The notes: generated by a model from the letters alone, not told the origin. A DNA stretch of 64,000 nucleotides from JANXQZ01 sp038225555 (GCA_038225555.1 JBBRRB010000006.1:124001-188000), one strand, 5' to 3'; shown: positions 8,101-16,819, counted from the first letter of the stretch. Numbers and translations are program-made.

Positions 8101-9252
8101 ATGATGCATCCGTTCCTGGCATTCGCGAAGTCGAAAGAACCGGAAATTATCGCCTTAATTCGCGAAATGGTCGAGTGCGAATCGCCCAGCGACAATCCTG
8201 CTGCAGTGGATCGATCTGTGGATCTCATCACAGACAAAGTGTCCAGCATGGCCAAAGTTACGACCTTCCCCGGAGAGCGCTTCGGCCGCCATTTCCGCTG
8301 CGAGTTTGCACTTCCTGGAACGCAGAAAGAGGGTCAAATTCTCGCTCTGGGTCACTCCGATACAGTCTGGCCCATGGGTACGCTCGCGAGCATGCCTTTT
8401 CGCCAAGCCGATGGGCGGCTCTGGGGCCCCGGAGTGCTGGACATGAAGTCGGGCGTGGCGTTCTTTCTGTTCGCGATGCAAATGCTGCGGGAGCTGGAAG
8501 TTCCGGTGAAGCACACGATTGTGCTCCAGTTGAATTCCGATGAGGAAGTTGGTAGCGAATCGTCTCGCCCACTGACCGAGGAAGCTGCTCGGAAGAGCGT
8601 GGCGGTGCTGGTGCTGGAACCGGGTACCGGACTGGAAGGCAAGCTGAAGACGGCGCGTAAAGGCGTGGGCGACTACACGGTCATGGTGCGCGGCAAGGCT
8701 TCTCACGCTGGCGTGGACTTTGAGGCAGGTGCAAGCGCGATTGTGGAGTTGAGCCGACAGATTGAGCGGATCGCGGCGTTCACGGATCTTGCTGGCGGAA
8801 TCACTGTAAATCCGGGGGTAATCTCGGGCGGAACCAGGACCAACGTCGTGGCTGCCGAAGCGCGGCTGGAGGTCGATATTCGGGTTGCGCGCGAGAAAGA
8901 CGCGCCAATTCTGGAAGCGAAGTTCAGGGCTCTGCAGCCAGTTGACCCGCGCTGCACGATTCATGTGGAGGGAGGTTTGAACCGTCCGCCGATGGAACGG
9001 TCAGCAGGGATTCAACAGCTATTTCAGACTGCCAAGGGATTTGCTGCGGAGTTGGATGTCGCACTCGAAGAGTCATCCACGGGAGGCGGCTCCGACGGCA
9101 ATTTCACCGCTGCCCTGGGAGTGCCCACGCTGGACGGACTTGGGGGAGTCGGCGAAGGCGCACATGCCAACAACGAGAGCATCCTTGTCGATCGCATCGC
9201 CGACCGGACCGCCTTGCTTGCCTTGCTAGTTCAAGGGCACTACATGCGATAA
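8101..9252 (+). CDS. M20-family metallopeptidase, carboxypeptidase G2-like
   Basis: A 383-residue M20 di-zinc peptidase. The metal-site motifs appear in order: GHSDTVW, LDMKSG, NSDEEVGS (catalytic and bridging Glu), LEPGTG and a C-terminal HANNES. A dimerisation domain lies between them (KASHAGVDFEAGASAIVEL). The pattern resembles carboxypeptidase G2 of Pseudomonas, which removes C-terminal glutamate from folates, but members act on varied substrates. Two adjacent ATGs at 8101 and 8104 are both possible starts. There is no convincing signal peptide. It is followed 12 bp later by the SMP-30 gene, so it may head a plus-strand operon. Confidence 0.88.
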   Translation: MMHPFLAFAKSKEPEIIALIREMVECESPSDNPAAVDRSVDLITDKVSSMAKVTTFPGERFGRHFRCEFALPGTQKEGQILALGHSDTVWPMGTLASMPFRQADGRLWGPGVLDMKSGVAFFLFAMQMLRELEVPVKHTIVLQLNSDEEVGSESSRPLTEEAARKSVAVLVLEPGTGLEGKLKTARKGVGDYTVMVRGKASHAGVDFEAGASAIVELSRQIERIAAFTDLAGGITVNPGVISGGTRTNVVAAEARLEVDIRVAREKDAPILEAKFRALQPVDPRCTIHVEGGLNRPPMERSAGIQQLFQTAKGFAAELDVALEESSTGGGSDGNFTAALGVPTLDGLGGVGEGAHANNESILVDRIADRTALLALLVQGHYMR

Positions 9253-9264
9253 GATGACCAGAAC

Positions 9265-10335
9265 ATGCAAGCAGATCAACTTAGCAGACGTTCCCTCCTC
9301 GGCGCAGCATTCGCGGCAGCCGCCGTTCAATCCGGAAAATCTCAGTCCGCGCCTGCACCTCGAGATTGGAGCGGCCTGACAACGGTGCGGTACCCCGATC
9401 CGGACATTCTAGTTCTGGATAAGCGTTTCGCGAAAATCAAAATTGGCAACACGCCCATCCAGCGCATCTATACCGGCCTGCTTTGGGCCGAAGGACCAGC
9501 CTGGAACGCGGGCGGAAAATACTTGATGTGGAGCGATATTCCCAACGACCGGCAGATGCGCTGGATCGAAGAAGACGGCCACGTCAGCCAGTTCCGGAAT
9601 CCCGCAGGCTACAGCAACGGCAATACCTTCGATTGGCAAGGGCGTCAACTCTCCTGCGAACACGGCAACCGGCGCGTGGTCCGCTATGAGCATAACGGGA
9701 GCCAGACCGTGCTCGCGGAAAAGTGGGAGGGCAAGCCTCTCAACGCTCCCAACGATATCGTTGTGCATCCGAATGGGGACGTCTGGTTCACCGATCCCGG
9801 CTATGGCATCCTCGGCCACTACGAGGGACACAAGCAAGACATGCAGATCAAGGAAGCCGTCTATCGCATCGATAGCAAGAGTGGCGCGTTAAGCAAAGTT
9901 ACCGACGAATTATACAAACCGAACGGGCTGTGCTTCTCGCCGGATTACAAGAAGCTCTATATCTGCGATACGGGTTCCACGCACTACGAGCAAGCGCCCA
10001 AAAACATCCGCGTCTACGACATTGCCAACGAGAAGACGCTGCGCAACGGCAAGCAGTACATCTCGATGGATCTGCCCGGACACGGCGCGGGGCTCGCGGA
10101 TGGAATTCGCGCCGATGTGGAAGGCAACATCTGGGTGGGCGCTGGTTGGGTCGGCGCGGGATACGACGGCGTGCATGTGTTCGCGCCGGACGGCGTGCGG
10201 ATCGGGATGATTCTGTTGCCCGAGATCTGCGCCAATATCTGCTTCGGCGGCAGCAAGCGCAACCGGCTGTTCATGGCCGCTGGGCAATCGCTGTATGCGG
10301 TTTACGTGGAGACGCAGGGCGCGCATATCGCGTAG
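9265..10335 (+). CDS. SMP-30/gluconolactonase-family protein with Tat-type signal
   Basis: A 356-residue six-bladed propeller of the SMP-30/gluconolactonase/LRE family, calcium-dependent lactone hydrolases. The N-terminus has a twin-arginine motif (SRRSLLG) and an Ala-rich hydrophobic stretch ending near residue 30, so export in folded form is likely. Family motifs include LLWAEGPAWN, APNDIVVHPNGDVWFTDPGYG, KPNGLCFSPD and the late LADGIRADVEGNIWVG. The Glu, Asn and Asp that bind the metal in SMP-30 fall in these segments. It is followed by another propeller gene after only 6 nt. The exact sugar lactone cannot be read from sequence. Confidence 0.87.
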   Translation: MQADQLSRRSLLGAAFAAAAVQSGKSQSAPAPRDWSGLTTVRYPDPDILVLDKRFAKIKIGNTPIQRIYTGLLWAEGPAWNAGGKYLMWSDIPNDRQMRWIEEDGHVSQFRNPAGYSNGNTFDWQGRQLSCEHGNRRVVRYEHNGSQTVLAEKWEGKPLNAPNDIVVHPNGDVWFTDPGYGILGHYEGHKQDMQIKEAVYRIDSKSGALSKVTDELYKPNGLCFSPDYKKLYICDTGSTHYEQAPKNIRVYDIANEKTLRNGKQYISMDLPGHGAGLADGIRADVEGNIWVGAGWVGAGYDGVHVFAPDGVRIGMILLPEICANICFGGSKRNRLFMAAGQSLYAVYVETQGAHIA

Positions 10336-10341
10336 GAAAAG

Positions 10342-11313
10342 ATGAATACACTGAGTGTCCTGCTTGCCACCGCCATCGTCCTGGAAGCACAGACTCCTTC
10401 CCCTGCGCTTCTGGTATTGAATAAGGAAGAGGCCACGCTGGCCATCGTGGATCCTGTCTCTAAAAAGGTGATGGCCCGCATCCCGACCGGGGAAGGACCC
10501 CACGAGATCGCCGTGTCCGACGATGGCAAGCTTGCTTTTGTCTCCAATTATGGTTCGCGCACCCCAGGCAGTAGTATCTCCATAATCGATCTCGCCTCGC
10601 AAAAGGAGCTGCGCCGTCTCGATCTGGGTGTGTTACGACGCCCGCATGGAATCTATTTCGCCGACGGGAAGCTTTACTTCACCGCTGAAATAAATAAGCT
10701 CATCGGCCGGTACGATCCGGTCTCCAACCAAATCGACTGGCTGCTGGGAACAGGCCAGAACTCCACGCACATGCTGATGGTCAGCAAGGACCTGAACACT
10801 ATTTTCACCGCGAATATCGGGTCCAATTCCATCAGCGTGATCGAGCGCGGATCGAGTCCGGGGGCTTGGAACCAGACCGTGATTCCAGTTGGGAAGGGCC
10901 CTGAGGGGATCGACTTGTCACCTGACGGCAAACAGTTGTGGACGGCTCATTCGCAAGACGGGGGCGTATCTATTATTGACCTCGCATCCAAGAAAGTGAT
11001 GGCAACGATCGATGCGAACACGAAGCGTTCCAACCGCATCAAGTTCACTACTGATGGGAGCCGAGTCCTGATTTCCGATCTTGCAGCCGGCGAACTGATT
11101 GTGCTCGACGTTGCAACGCGCAAGGAGATCAAACGCCTCCCGCTCGGCAAAGCACCCGAGGGCATTCTGATCGGACCCGATGGCGCTAAAGCATACGTGG
11201 CCGTTTCGGGCGACAACAATATCGCTGTAATCGACCTGAAGCTGCTGGATGTGAGCGAACGGTTCGGCACGGGCACAGGCCCTGACGGGATGGCGTGGGC
11301 GGTGCGAAAATGA
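10342..11313 (+). CDS. YncE-like beta-propeller protein, secreted
   Basis: A 323-residue seven-bladed YVTN/YncE-type propeller with a short signal peptide (cut probably after AQ near residue 17). Repeats have the form P-x-G-x-x-P-E/H-x-I-x-x-S/G-P-D-G followed by V-x-x-x-D-L-x-x-x-x, for example GEGPHEIAVSDDGK, GKGPEGIDLSPDGK and GKAPEGILIGPDGAK. Such proteins bind partners or ligands in the periplasm; none has an assigned reaction from this pattern alone. Its stop overlaps the ATG of the next gene (ATGA at 11310-11313), so it is cotranslated with the esterase. Confidence 0.82.
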   Translation: MNTLSVLLATAIVLEAQTPSPALLVLNKEEATLAIVDPVSKKVMARIPTGEGPHEIAVSDDGKLAFVSNYGSRTPGSSISIIDLASQKELRRLDLGVLRRPHGIYFADGKLYFTAEINKLIGRYDPVSNQIDWLLGTGQNSTHMLMVSKDLNTIFTANIGSNSISVIERGSSPGAWNQTVIPVGKGPEGIDLSPDGKQLWTAHSQDGGVSIIDLASKKVMATIDANTKRSNRIKFTTDGSRVLISDLAAGELIVLDVATRKEIKRLPLGKAPEGILIGPDGAKAYVAVSGDNNIAVIDLKLLDVSERFGTGTGPDGMAWAVRK

Positions 11314-12389
11314 GGTGGCTGATGGGCTCGATCCTGCTCGCCTCTGTTTCGTTCGCCCAATCTCCCGAGGTGCATTCCGATCGGAGCGTGACCTTCCGGA
11401 TGGAAGCGCCCAAAGCCTCGGAAGTAAGTCTCTACGGCGATTGGATGCCCGTGGGCTCGAAAGAGAACATGACCAAAGACGCCGCAGGGCTCTGGAGCAT
11501 CACGGCGGGTCCGCTTCCGCCCAGCATCTATATTTACAACTTCATCGTGGACGGCGTGAATGTCGCCGACCCGGTCAACCCGCGCATCAAGTTGCGATCG
11601 CGGGGCTCGGCGAGTATGGTGGAAATTCCGGCCGATCCGACTGCGCTCTGGGAAGCTCGCGATGTTCCCCACGGGACTGTGGAAATCAATTGGGAAAAGG
11701 CCAAGGCGTTGAACGGGGAAACCCGCTGGATCTGGGTCTACACTCCGCCCGGATATGAGAAAGAACGGGATCGCAAATACCCGTTTTTATACCTGTTCCA
11801 CGGATCGAACGATACCGCCGCCGGATGGACCCTGGCGGGTCAGGCAAATTTTATTCTGGATAACCTCATCGCCGCTAAGAATGCCGTGCCGATGATTGTG
11901 GTGATGCCTTATGGACATGCGGTGCCGTTTGGAGCCCCGCGCGAGCAACAGGCGAAGAACACCGCCATGTTTGAGGACTACCTATTAAAGGATGTGATTC
12001 CCCTCGCCGAAACCAAATATCGAATCGCGCCGGGGCGGGAGAATCGCGCAATCGCAGGACTCTCGATGGGCGGTGGCCAGTCGCTAGCGATCGGCTTCCA
12101 GCATTTGGAGCTATTCAGTGCTATCGGAGCTTTCAGCTCGGCTGTGCCTGCCGATTTCGAGACGCGTTTCGCTGCCGTACTGAAGGATTCAGCCGGAACG
12201 AATCAGAAGCTCAAGACAGTTTGGATCGGCTGCGGACGGCAGGACTCGCTCTTCGATCGGTCCAGCAAACTCTCGGAACTGCTGAATGCCCATCACGTGC
12301 GAAACACGTTTCGCGCGACCGAGGGCGCGCACACCTATACGATTTGGCGGCAGTATTTGGGCGAGTTCGCGCCCCTGCTGTTTCACTGA
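11310..12389 (+). CDS. Secreted alpha/beta-hydrolase esterase (XynZ/enterochelin-esterase type)
   Basis: A 359-residue exported esterase. The ATG at 11310 overlaps the preceding stop and gives a clean signal peptide (MRWLMGSILLASVSFAQ). Residues about 20-110 form an E-set/CBM48-like beta domain (VTFRMEAPKASEVSLYGDW, then ADPVNPRIK). The catalytic domain follows, with YPFLYLFHGSNDT, the nucleophile elbow AGLSMGGG (Ser252) and a late GAHTYTIW histidine. This layout matches feruloyl or acetyl-xylan esterases fused to an E-set domain, common in polysaccharide-using Acidobacteriota and Bacteroidota. With the lactonase and propeller it forms an exported carbohydrate-related cluster. Confidence 0.87.
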   Translation: MRWLMGSILLASVSFAQSPEVHSDRSVTFRMEAPKASEVSLYGDWMPVGSKENMTKDAAGLWSITAGPLPPSIYIYNFIVDGVNVADPVNPRIKLRSRGSASMVEIPADPTALWEARDVPHGTVEINWEKAKALNGETRWIWVYTPPGYEKERDRKYPFLYLFHGSNDTAAGWTLAGQANFILDNLIAAKNAVPMIVVMPYGHAVPFGAPREQQAKNTAMFEDYLLKDVIPLAETKYRIAPGRENRAIAGLSMGGGQSLAIGFQHLELFSAIGAFSSAVPADFETRFAAVLKDSAGTNQKLKTVWIGCGRQDSLFDRSSKLSELLNAHHVRNTFRATEGAHTYTIWRQYLGEFAPLLFH

Positions 12390-12394
12390 CGCGC

Positions 12395-13270
12395 GTGCCG
12401 GACAAGGTTACCGTCGGGATTCCCTTCTATAACGCTGAAGCTACGCTTCTCAACGCTGTTCGCTCTCTGTGCGCTCAGACGTTCAAAGACTGGGAGCTTG
12501 TTCTATTCGACGATGGCTCCACGGATCGCTCGCTGGAAATCGCGCGTTCGATCCGCGATGGCCGCGTCACAGTCCAAGGTTCTCCAGCGAATCGGGGTCT
12601 CGTGTTCTGCCTGAACGAAATCGCCAAGCTGGCCCAGGGAGAGTACTTGGCAAGAATGGACGCGGACGACCTGATGCATCCCGCCAGATTGGAACGCCAA
12701 GTCCAATTCCTTGAGGGGAACCCCAGCATTCCTTTGGTCGGATCAGGCGCTTACGTCCTGGACAAAACGGGAAACCCGATTGGCATTCGGGGCCGAACTG
12801 CACCGGACACCACGCCAGAGGCTCTCTTGAGGCGCAATACGATTCTCCATCCGTCGGTGATGGGCAGAGTCCAGTGGTTTCGAGATAATCCGTACGATCC
12901 AGCGTTCCACCGAGCCGAAGATCATGAACTGTGGTGCCGCGTGTGCTGCGAAACTGAATTTGGCCACATCGACGAATCGTTGCTGCTCATCAGCAATGCC
13001 GCGGCAGGCCAAACGAAGAAGTATGCCGAGAGCTGTCACTCCGACCGTCAAATCTACAGGAAGTACGGGCCTTCTCATCTTGGGTTTTGGCGAACCGCCG
13101 GGCTCATGGCAGCCTCGTATGCCAAGCCGCTCATCTATTGGTCCATGACGCAAGTGGACTTGGAACGGCGCATGCTTCGAATCCGAAACTCACCCCTCGG
13201 GAAGGACGAGCGCCAAGCAGCCGAGGCCGCGTTGGCCTACATCGCGAGAACCGCGGTGCCCGTGGGGTAA
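12395..13270 (+). CDS. Family 2 glycosyltransferase
   Basis: A 291-residue inverting GT-A glycosyltransferase. The N-terminus shows VGIPFYNAEATL, DDGSTD (nucleotide binding) and the metal-binding ARMDADDLMHP (DxD). The acceptor region carries HRAEDHELWCR with the probable catalytic Asp/Glu. The start is GTG 12395, five nt after the esterase stop, because the open frame upstream lies inside that gene. It has no transmembrane helices, so it is cytoplasmic. It is followed by a GT4 gene after 17 bp, and the pair probably builds a cell-surface glycan. Sugar donor and acceptor are not inferable. Confidence 0.87.
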   Translation: MPDKVTVGIPFYNAEATLLNAVRSLCAQTFKDWELVLFDDGSTDRSLEIARSIRDGRVTVQGSPANRGLVFCLNEIAKLAQGEYLARMDADDLMHPARLERQVQFLEGNPSIPLVGSGAYVLDKTGNPIGIRGRTAPDTTPEALLRRNTILHPSVMGRVQWFRDNPYDPAFHRAEDHELWCRVCCETEFGHIDESLLLISNAAAGQTKKYAESCHSDRQIYRKYGPSHLGFWRTAGLMAASYAKPLIYWSMTQVDLERRMLRIRNSPLGKDERQAAEAALAYIARTAVPVG

Positions 13271-13287
13271 CATAGCACGAGTAGCCG

Positions 13288-14436
13288 ATGCGAGTGTTGT
13301 TTCTCATCACGCGAGCCCACGAAGGCGGTGCTCAAGAGCATGTTCTCACTCTCATTCGCGGACTCTCACCGGATTGCGAGACCATTCTTGCAGCGGGCGA
13401 GAAGGGCTACCTGACTGAACGCGCTGGACAACTTGGTGTCGCCGTTCACGTCATCCCCAATCTTGTCGTTCCCATTCACCCCTGGAAGGACTGGCGCGCC
13501 ACTCAGAGCATTTTAGATCTGATCCGCAAGACGCATCCGGATGTGCTGCATACGCACTCGTTTAAGGCCGGCGCTTTGGGCCGAATCGCGGCCCGCATTG
13601 CCGGTACGCCGTCTATGTTCACAGCGCACGGGTGGGCGTTCGCCGATGGCGTTTCGCTGCTGAGAAGGAGTATCGCGATTCCCTGCGAATGGCTGCTGGC
13701 GCGGTTCACGCACGGGATCATCACGGTTAGCGAAGCGGACCACAGGCTGGGCCAGCAATACGGGGTAGCGCGGCAGCCGAAGATGAGCACCGTGCTGAAC
13801 GGCGTCGATCCGCTGCCTCCCGTGACTGAGCGGTGCGAATTGGAAGTGCCGCGCATCGTCATGGTCGGCCGCTTTGAGAATCCAAAGGATCAATCGCTGC
13901 TGGTTCGCGCGGCGCGCCAACTGGACAAGCCGTTCGAACTTTGGTTTGTCGGGGACGGTTCTCAGCGCGCTCGGGTGGAAGCGGAGACGCGCTCGTTGGG
14001 CTTGCAGGACCAGGTGCAGTTTTTCGGAACCTGCCGCAATGTGCCGGAGATTCTGGCTCAGGCCCACATATTTGTGTTGACGTCGCGGTACGAAGGGCTG
14101 CCTATCAGCATTCTCGAAGCGATGCGCGCCGGACTTCCCGTGATTGCGAACGACGTGGGCGGAGTCTCGGAAGAGGTCGAGGAAGGCGTCACTGGATTTC
14201 TAGTCCCGCGCGGCGACGGTGCCCGCCTGCGCGATCGTCTTGCGGTACTGCTGGATCAGCGCGAGTTGCGGCAACGCATGGGTGCGCGTGGACGCGATCG
14301 GTTTGAGCGCGAATTCTCTTCGCAGATCATGGTGGCGACCACCCGTTCCGTATATGAAAGAGTGGTCTGGCTCGCGCGTACCGGCGGGAAGCCGAGTGTA
14401 AACCATGTGGGGGCGCTGCGACAGCGAAAGTCATAA
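13288..14436 (+). CDS. Family 4 glycosyltransferase
   Basis: A 382-residue retaining GT-B enzyme. The N-terminal acceptor domain begins VLFLITRAHEGGAQEHV with the glycine-rich loop. The C-terminal donor domain shows VMVGRFENPKDQ and the E-x7-E signature in SRYEGLPISILEAM. It resembles exopolysaccharide or O-antigen mannosyl- and galactosyltransferases. It lies 17 bp after the GT2 gene on the same strand and probably in one transcript. A putative separate promoter for greA overlaps its 3' end. Confidence 0.88.
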   Translation: MRVLFLITRAHEGGAQEHVLTLIRGLSPDCETILAAGEKGYLTERAGQLGVAVHVIPNLVVPIHPWKDWRATQSILDLIRKTHPDVLHTHSFKAGALGRIAARIAGTPSMFTAHGWAFADGVSLLRRSIAIPCEWLLARFTHGIITVSEADHRLGQQYGVARQPKMSTVLNGVDPLPPVTERCELEVPRIVMVGRFENPKDQSLLVRAARQLDKPFELWFVGDGSQRARVEAETRSLGLQDQVQFFGTCRNVPEILAQAHIFVLTSRYEGLPISILEAMRAGLPVIANDVGGVSEEVEEGVTGFLVPRGDGARLRDRLAVLLDQRELRQRMGARGRDRFEREFSSQIMVATTRSVYERVVWLARTGGKPSVNHVGALRQRKS

Positions 14437-14447
14437 AGACTTATAAT
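14418..14447 (+). promoter_or_regulatory. Candidate sigma70-type promoter for greA
   Basis: A perfect TATAAT at 14442-14447 lies 18 bp after GCGACA at 14418-14423, a weak -35 match. Transcription would start near 14454, only a few nt before the TTG at 14460 and about 18 nt before the ATG at 14472. Motif reading only. Confidence 0.5.
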
Positions 14448-14459
14448 TGGGACGGTGGA

Positions 14460-14942
14460 TTGCCCTCCTCGATGGAAGATCTAATTAAAAAGCTAAAAGA
14501 AGAAATTACAGCGCTTGAATACGAGCTGCATGTCGACTTGCCTCGGGAGATCTCGAAAGCCCGTGCTCATGGCGACCTGAGCGAAAATGCCGAGTACCAC
14601 GCGGCCAAGGAACGCCAAGGCGTTGTCAACGCCCGCCTGGGTCAGCTTAACGGACGCCTCCGCGAGCTATCCATGGTGGACATGTCGCGGATTCCCAAGG
14701 ATCGCGCTGGGCTCGGGTCCATCGTGATTGTCCTGGACACAAAGCGCGATGAAGAGATCACCTATAATCTTGTGACCAGCGAGGAAGCCGATGTCAGCAA
14801 GGGACGAATTTCAACCACTTCGCCGATTGGACGCGGGCTGCTCGGTAAAAAGCCAGGGGACACCGTAAACATCCAGTCGCCCGGAGGAAGCCGTGAATTG
14901 GAGGTCATTCAAGTAAAAACGATTCACGAGATCGGAAAGTAG
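14460..14942 (+). CDS. greA: GreA transcription elongation factor
   Basis: GreA rescues backtracked RNA polymerase by stimulating transcript cleavage. The N-terminal coiled coil ends in the acidic tip segment ISKARAHGDLSENAEYHAA, whose Asp and Glu reach the polymerase active site; the C-terminal FKBP-like domain shows SPIGRGLLGKKPGD. The frame can start at TTG 14460 (160 residues) or ATG 14472 (156 residues, closer to the usual 158 and beginning MEDLIKKLKEE). I give the longer span but consider the ATG at least as likely, since a -10 element ends only 12 nt before the TTG. Confidence 0.94.
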   Translation: MPSSMEDLIKKLKEEITALEYELHVDLPREISKARAHGDLSENAEYHAAKERQGVVNARLGQLNGRLRELSMVDMSRIPKDRAGLGSIVIVLDTKRDEEITYNLVTSEEADVSKGRISTTSPIGRGLLGKKPGDTVNIQSPGGSRELEVIQVKTIHEIGK

Positions 14943-14970
14943 CAAGGTCGAGTAAAATCGGAGGGGTGCC

Positions 14971-15591
14971 ATGACTTTCACGCGCGCGATCGGTTTAGCT
15001 TGCAACAAAGTAATCCGGCTCATTGTCCGCGGCTTGGCGTTGTCGAAAATCCATCCCAATGTTTTAACTTTTTTCGGTCTTGTGATTAATGTAGTGGCCG
15101 CAGTGCTTCTGGCGCGAGGCTCCTTTATGAGCGCAGGTTTCGTGATCATTGGCGCAGGCTTGTTCGACATGGTTGACGGACGTGTGGCTCGCGAAACCAA
15201 CCAGGTAACTCGATTCGGCGGTTTTTTCGATTCGGTTCTGGATCGCTATTCCGATCTGGGGCTGCTGGTGGGACTGCTGGTGTACTACGGAAACATCAAC
15301 CGTCCGCTGTACGTCGTCCTGACCGCCATCGTGATGACTGGAACCGTGATGGTCAGCTACACGCGAGCCCGCGCCGAAAATACCATCCCCAGTTGCAAGG
15401 TCGGATTCATGGAACGCCCCGAGCGCGTCGTTCTCCTCATCATCGGAGCCCTATTCGATCGCATGGCTCCCGTGCTGTGGGTAATCGCCATCCTATCGAA
15501 CATCACTGTGATTCATCGCATGATCTTCACGTATCAGGAAGCTAAACGGCTGGAGGACGCGCAGTTGAGGGTTCCGGCCAGGACGCTGTAA
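14971..15591 (+). CDS. CDP-alcohol phosphatidyltransferase
   Basis: A 206-residue integral membrane enzyme that swaps CMP of a CDP-lipid for an alcohol. The complete family signature is visible: Asp66, Asp69-Gly70, Ala73-Arg74, then Gly83, Asp87 and Asp91 (D-x2-D-G-x2-A-R-x8-G-x3-D-x3-D), with about six hydrophobic segments. Members include PgsA (phosphatidylglycerol phosphate), PssA (phosphatidylserine) and inositol-phosphate synthases. Overall size and the KIHPNVLTFFG N-terminus fit PgsA or archaetidylinositol-phosphate-like enzymes, but I cannot assign the alcohol. It follows greA by 28 bp and converges on acpS. Confidence 0.87.
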   Translation: MTFTRAIGLACNKVIRLIVRGLALSKIHPNVLTFFGLVINVVAAVLLARGSFMSAGFVIIGAGLFDMVDGRVARETNQVTRFGGFFDSVLDRYSDLGLLVGLLVYYGNINRPLYVVLTAIVMTGTVMVSYTRARAENTIPSCKVGFMERPERVVLLIIGALFDRMAPVLWVIAILSNITVIHRMIFTYQEAKRLEDAQLRVPARTL

Positions 15592-15595
15592 AGCC

Positions 15596-15973
15596 CTACG
15601 TTTCCAAAATCACGAAGGCCATTCCCTGCTGCGCGGTGTGCGTGAGCGACAGGTGAACGAAGCGTACTCCGAGTTGCTCCGCTCGTCCCGCGGCCACTCC
15701 ATGCAGCTTTAGCGTCGGACGCCCTGACGGCAGATTCGCCACCTCGAAATCCTGCCAGCGCACGCCGTGCCGCCACCCCGTTCCAATCGCCTTCATGCCA
15801 GCTTCCTTGGCGGCGAATCTGGCGGCATAGCGTTCAAAGCGATTCGCCTTGCGCTCCACGTAGGCGATCTCTCCGGCAGTGTAAACGCGCCTGACGAATC
15901 GGTCGCCGTGGCGTTCAATGGCGGCGCGGATTCGATCCACCTCCGCCAGATCGATTCCAGTTCCGACGATCAC
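15596..15973 (-). CDS. acpS: AcpS, holo-ACP synthase
   Basis: A 125-residue phosphopantetheinyl transferase that activates acyl carrier protein. The metal-binding Asp is in VGTGIDLAEVDRI and the Glu in RFAAKEAGMKA; the C-terminus has HLSLTHT. The start is GTG 15973, which overlaps the nikR stop as GTGA and gives the normal AcpS length; the frame is open farther upstream but only inside nikR. Coupling of acpS to a nickel regulator has no obvious biochemical logic and may be simple operon crowding. Confidence 0.93.
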   Translation of the reverse strand: MIVGTGIDLAEVDRIRAAIERHGDRFVRRVYTAGEIAYVERKANRFERYAARFAAKEAGMKAIGTGWRHGVRWQDFEVANLPSGRPTLKLHGVAAGRAEQLGVRFVHLSLTHTAQQGMAFVILET

Positions 15974-16386
15974 AAATCCGCGCCGTTGGAGGTCACGGTT
16001 AACCGGCCATGCTTCACGCCCTTCGTGCTGATCAGGGCATCGGAAATAGCCTTCACGGCGTGAGCTTTCCCGCGAATAATCAGAACCTCCAGACAATTAT
16101 CATGATCGAGATGCACGTGTAGCGTGGACAGTATGTGATGGTAGTGCTCATGCTGCAGGTCCGTGAGCTTGTCGCCCAGCATGCGCACATGATGGTTGTA
16201 GACCAGCGTCAAAGTGCCAACCACTTCGCTGTCGGGCATTTGAGAGACTTGCTCCACGAGTTCGTCCCGGATCAAGTCCCGAAAGGCCTCGGAACGGTTC
16301 GTATATCCTCGAGCGGCAATCAGGTCGTCGAACTTCTTGAGCAAGTCCGAATCGATCGCTACGCCAATCCGGCTTAGTTCACCCAT
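15970..16386 (-). CDS. nikR: NikR-type nickel-responsive regulator
   Basis: A 138-residue ribbon-helix-helix regulator with an ACT-like metal domain. Residues 1-47 form the RHH (SRIGVAIDSDLLKKFD, then GYTNRSEAFRDLIR). The square-planar nickel ligands of E. coli NikR (His76, His87, His89, Cys95) map to His79, His90, His92 and Cys98 with a constant offset of three, all conserved. Nickel-bound NikR usually represses nickel uptake genes. No nikABCDE or nickel enzyme is in the window; the only neighbour hinting at metal handling is a decayed reading frame at 16468. It is translationally coupled to acpS downstream. Confidence 0.9.
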   Translation of the reverse strand: MGELSRIGVAIDSDLLKKFDDLIAARGYTNRSEAFRDLIRDELVEQVSQMPDSEVVGTLTLVYNHHVRMLGDKLTDLQHEHYHHILSTLHVHLDHDNCLEVLIIRGKAHAVKAISDALISTKGVKHGRLTVTSNGADL

Positions 16387-16467
16387 TCACACTGTCAGAG
16401 TACAGCAGCTTTCAAAGGCGAGCAAGTTTTCGAGGAAACCCTCCTGAGACCTTCCTTTAGACAGGGC

Positions 16468-16704
16468 TTGCGGCGAGCCACCGACAACAATCCCGATTTG
16501 AAGGTATTGCTGCCCTTAGGCTTGGCCCTTTATACAGTGTTAGAGATGGAGCCGGTTGTGGCCACTCCCTTGTGGGTTGCGCTGGCCGTGATGCTTCCGC
16601 TTGATGCTGCCGCTATACGCACCACAGTGGTCAGGCCGGGCAAATTATACGTTCGTGCCACGCGGTCGGCGACGATACCACTCCTGCACAGATCGGAGAC
16701 TTGA
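16468..16704 (+). pseudogene. Possible remnant of a small membrane/HMA-like protein in the nikR-kdpE gap
   Basis: In the 433-bp gap 16387-16819 one plus-strand frame stays open from before 16387 to 16704 with no ATG and no ribosome site. Its middle encodes a hydrophobic, protein-like stretch (NPDLKVLLPLGLALYTVL, then TPLWVALAVML) that resembles the C-terminus of small HMA2-type proteins found near metal transporters. The following residues look non-coding. I read it as a decayed gene end rather than an active one. The rest of the gap holds only the kdpE promoter candidate. Confidence 0.3.
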
Positions 16705-16795
16705 ACCGGTCGATGTCCCTACCAGTGTCCACTGCCATTCGTAAGAATGAATAAATGACCTCACAGCAGTTCCACTGAAATCCGGCCCTGCTCGT

Positions 16796-16804
16796 TGCTA
16801 TCAT
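16796..16804 (+). promoter_or_regulatory. Extended -10 candidate for kdpE
   Basis: TGCTATCAT has the TGnTAnnnT extended -10 form. It lies 15 nt before the kdpE ATG at 16820, with a purine-rich GAGGCGG ribosome-site candidate between them. The -35 region is poor, as is common with extended -10 promoters. Confidence 0.4.
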
Positions 16805-16819
16805 TGAGGCGGCTCGAAA

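Noticed and set aside
16387..16819. A nickel or potassium riboswitch in the nikR-kdpE gap
   Set aside because: I found no recognisable conserved core or strong paired structure; only a promoter-like element near kdpE.
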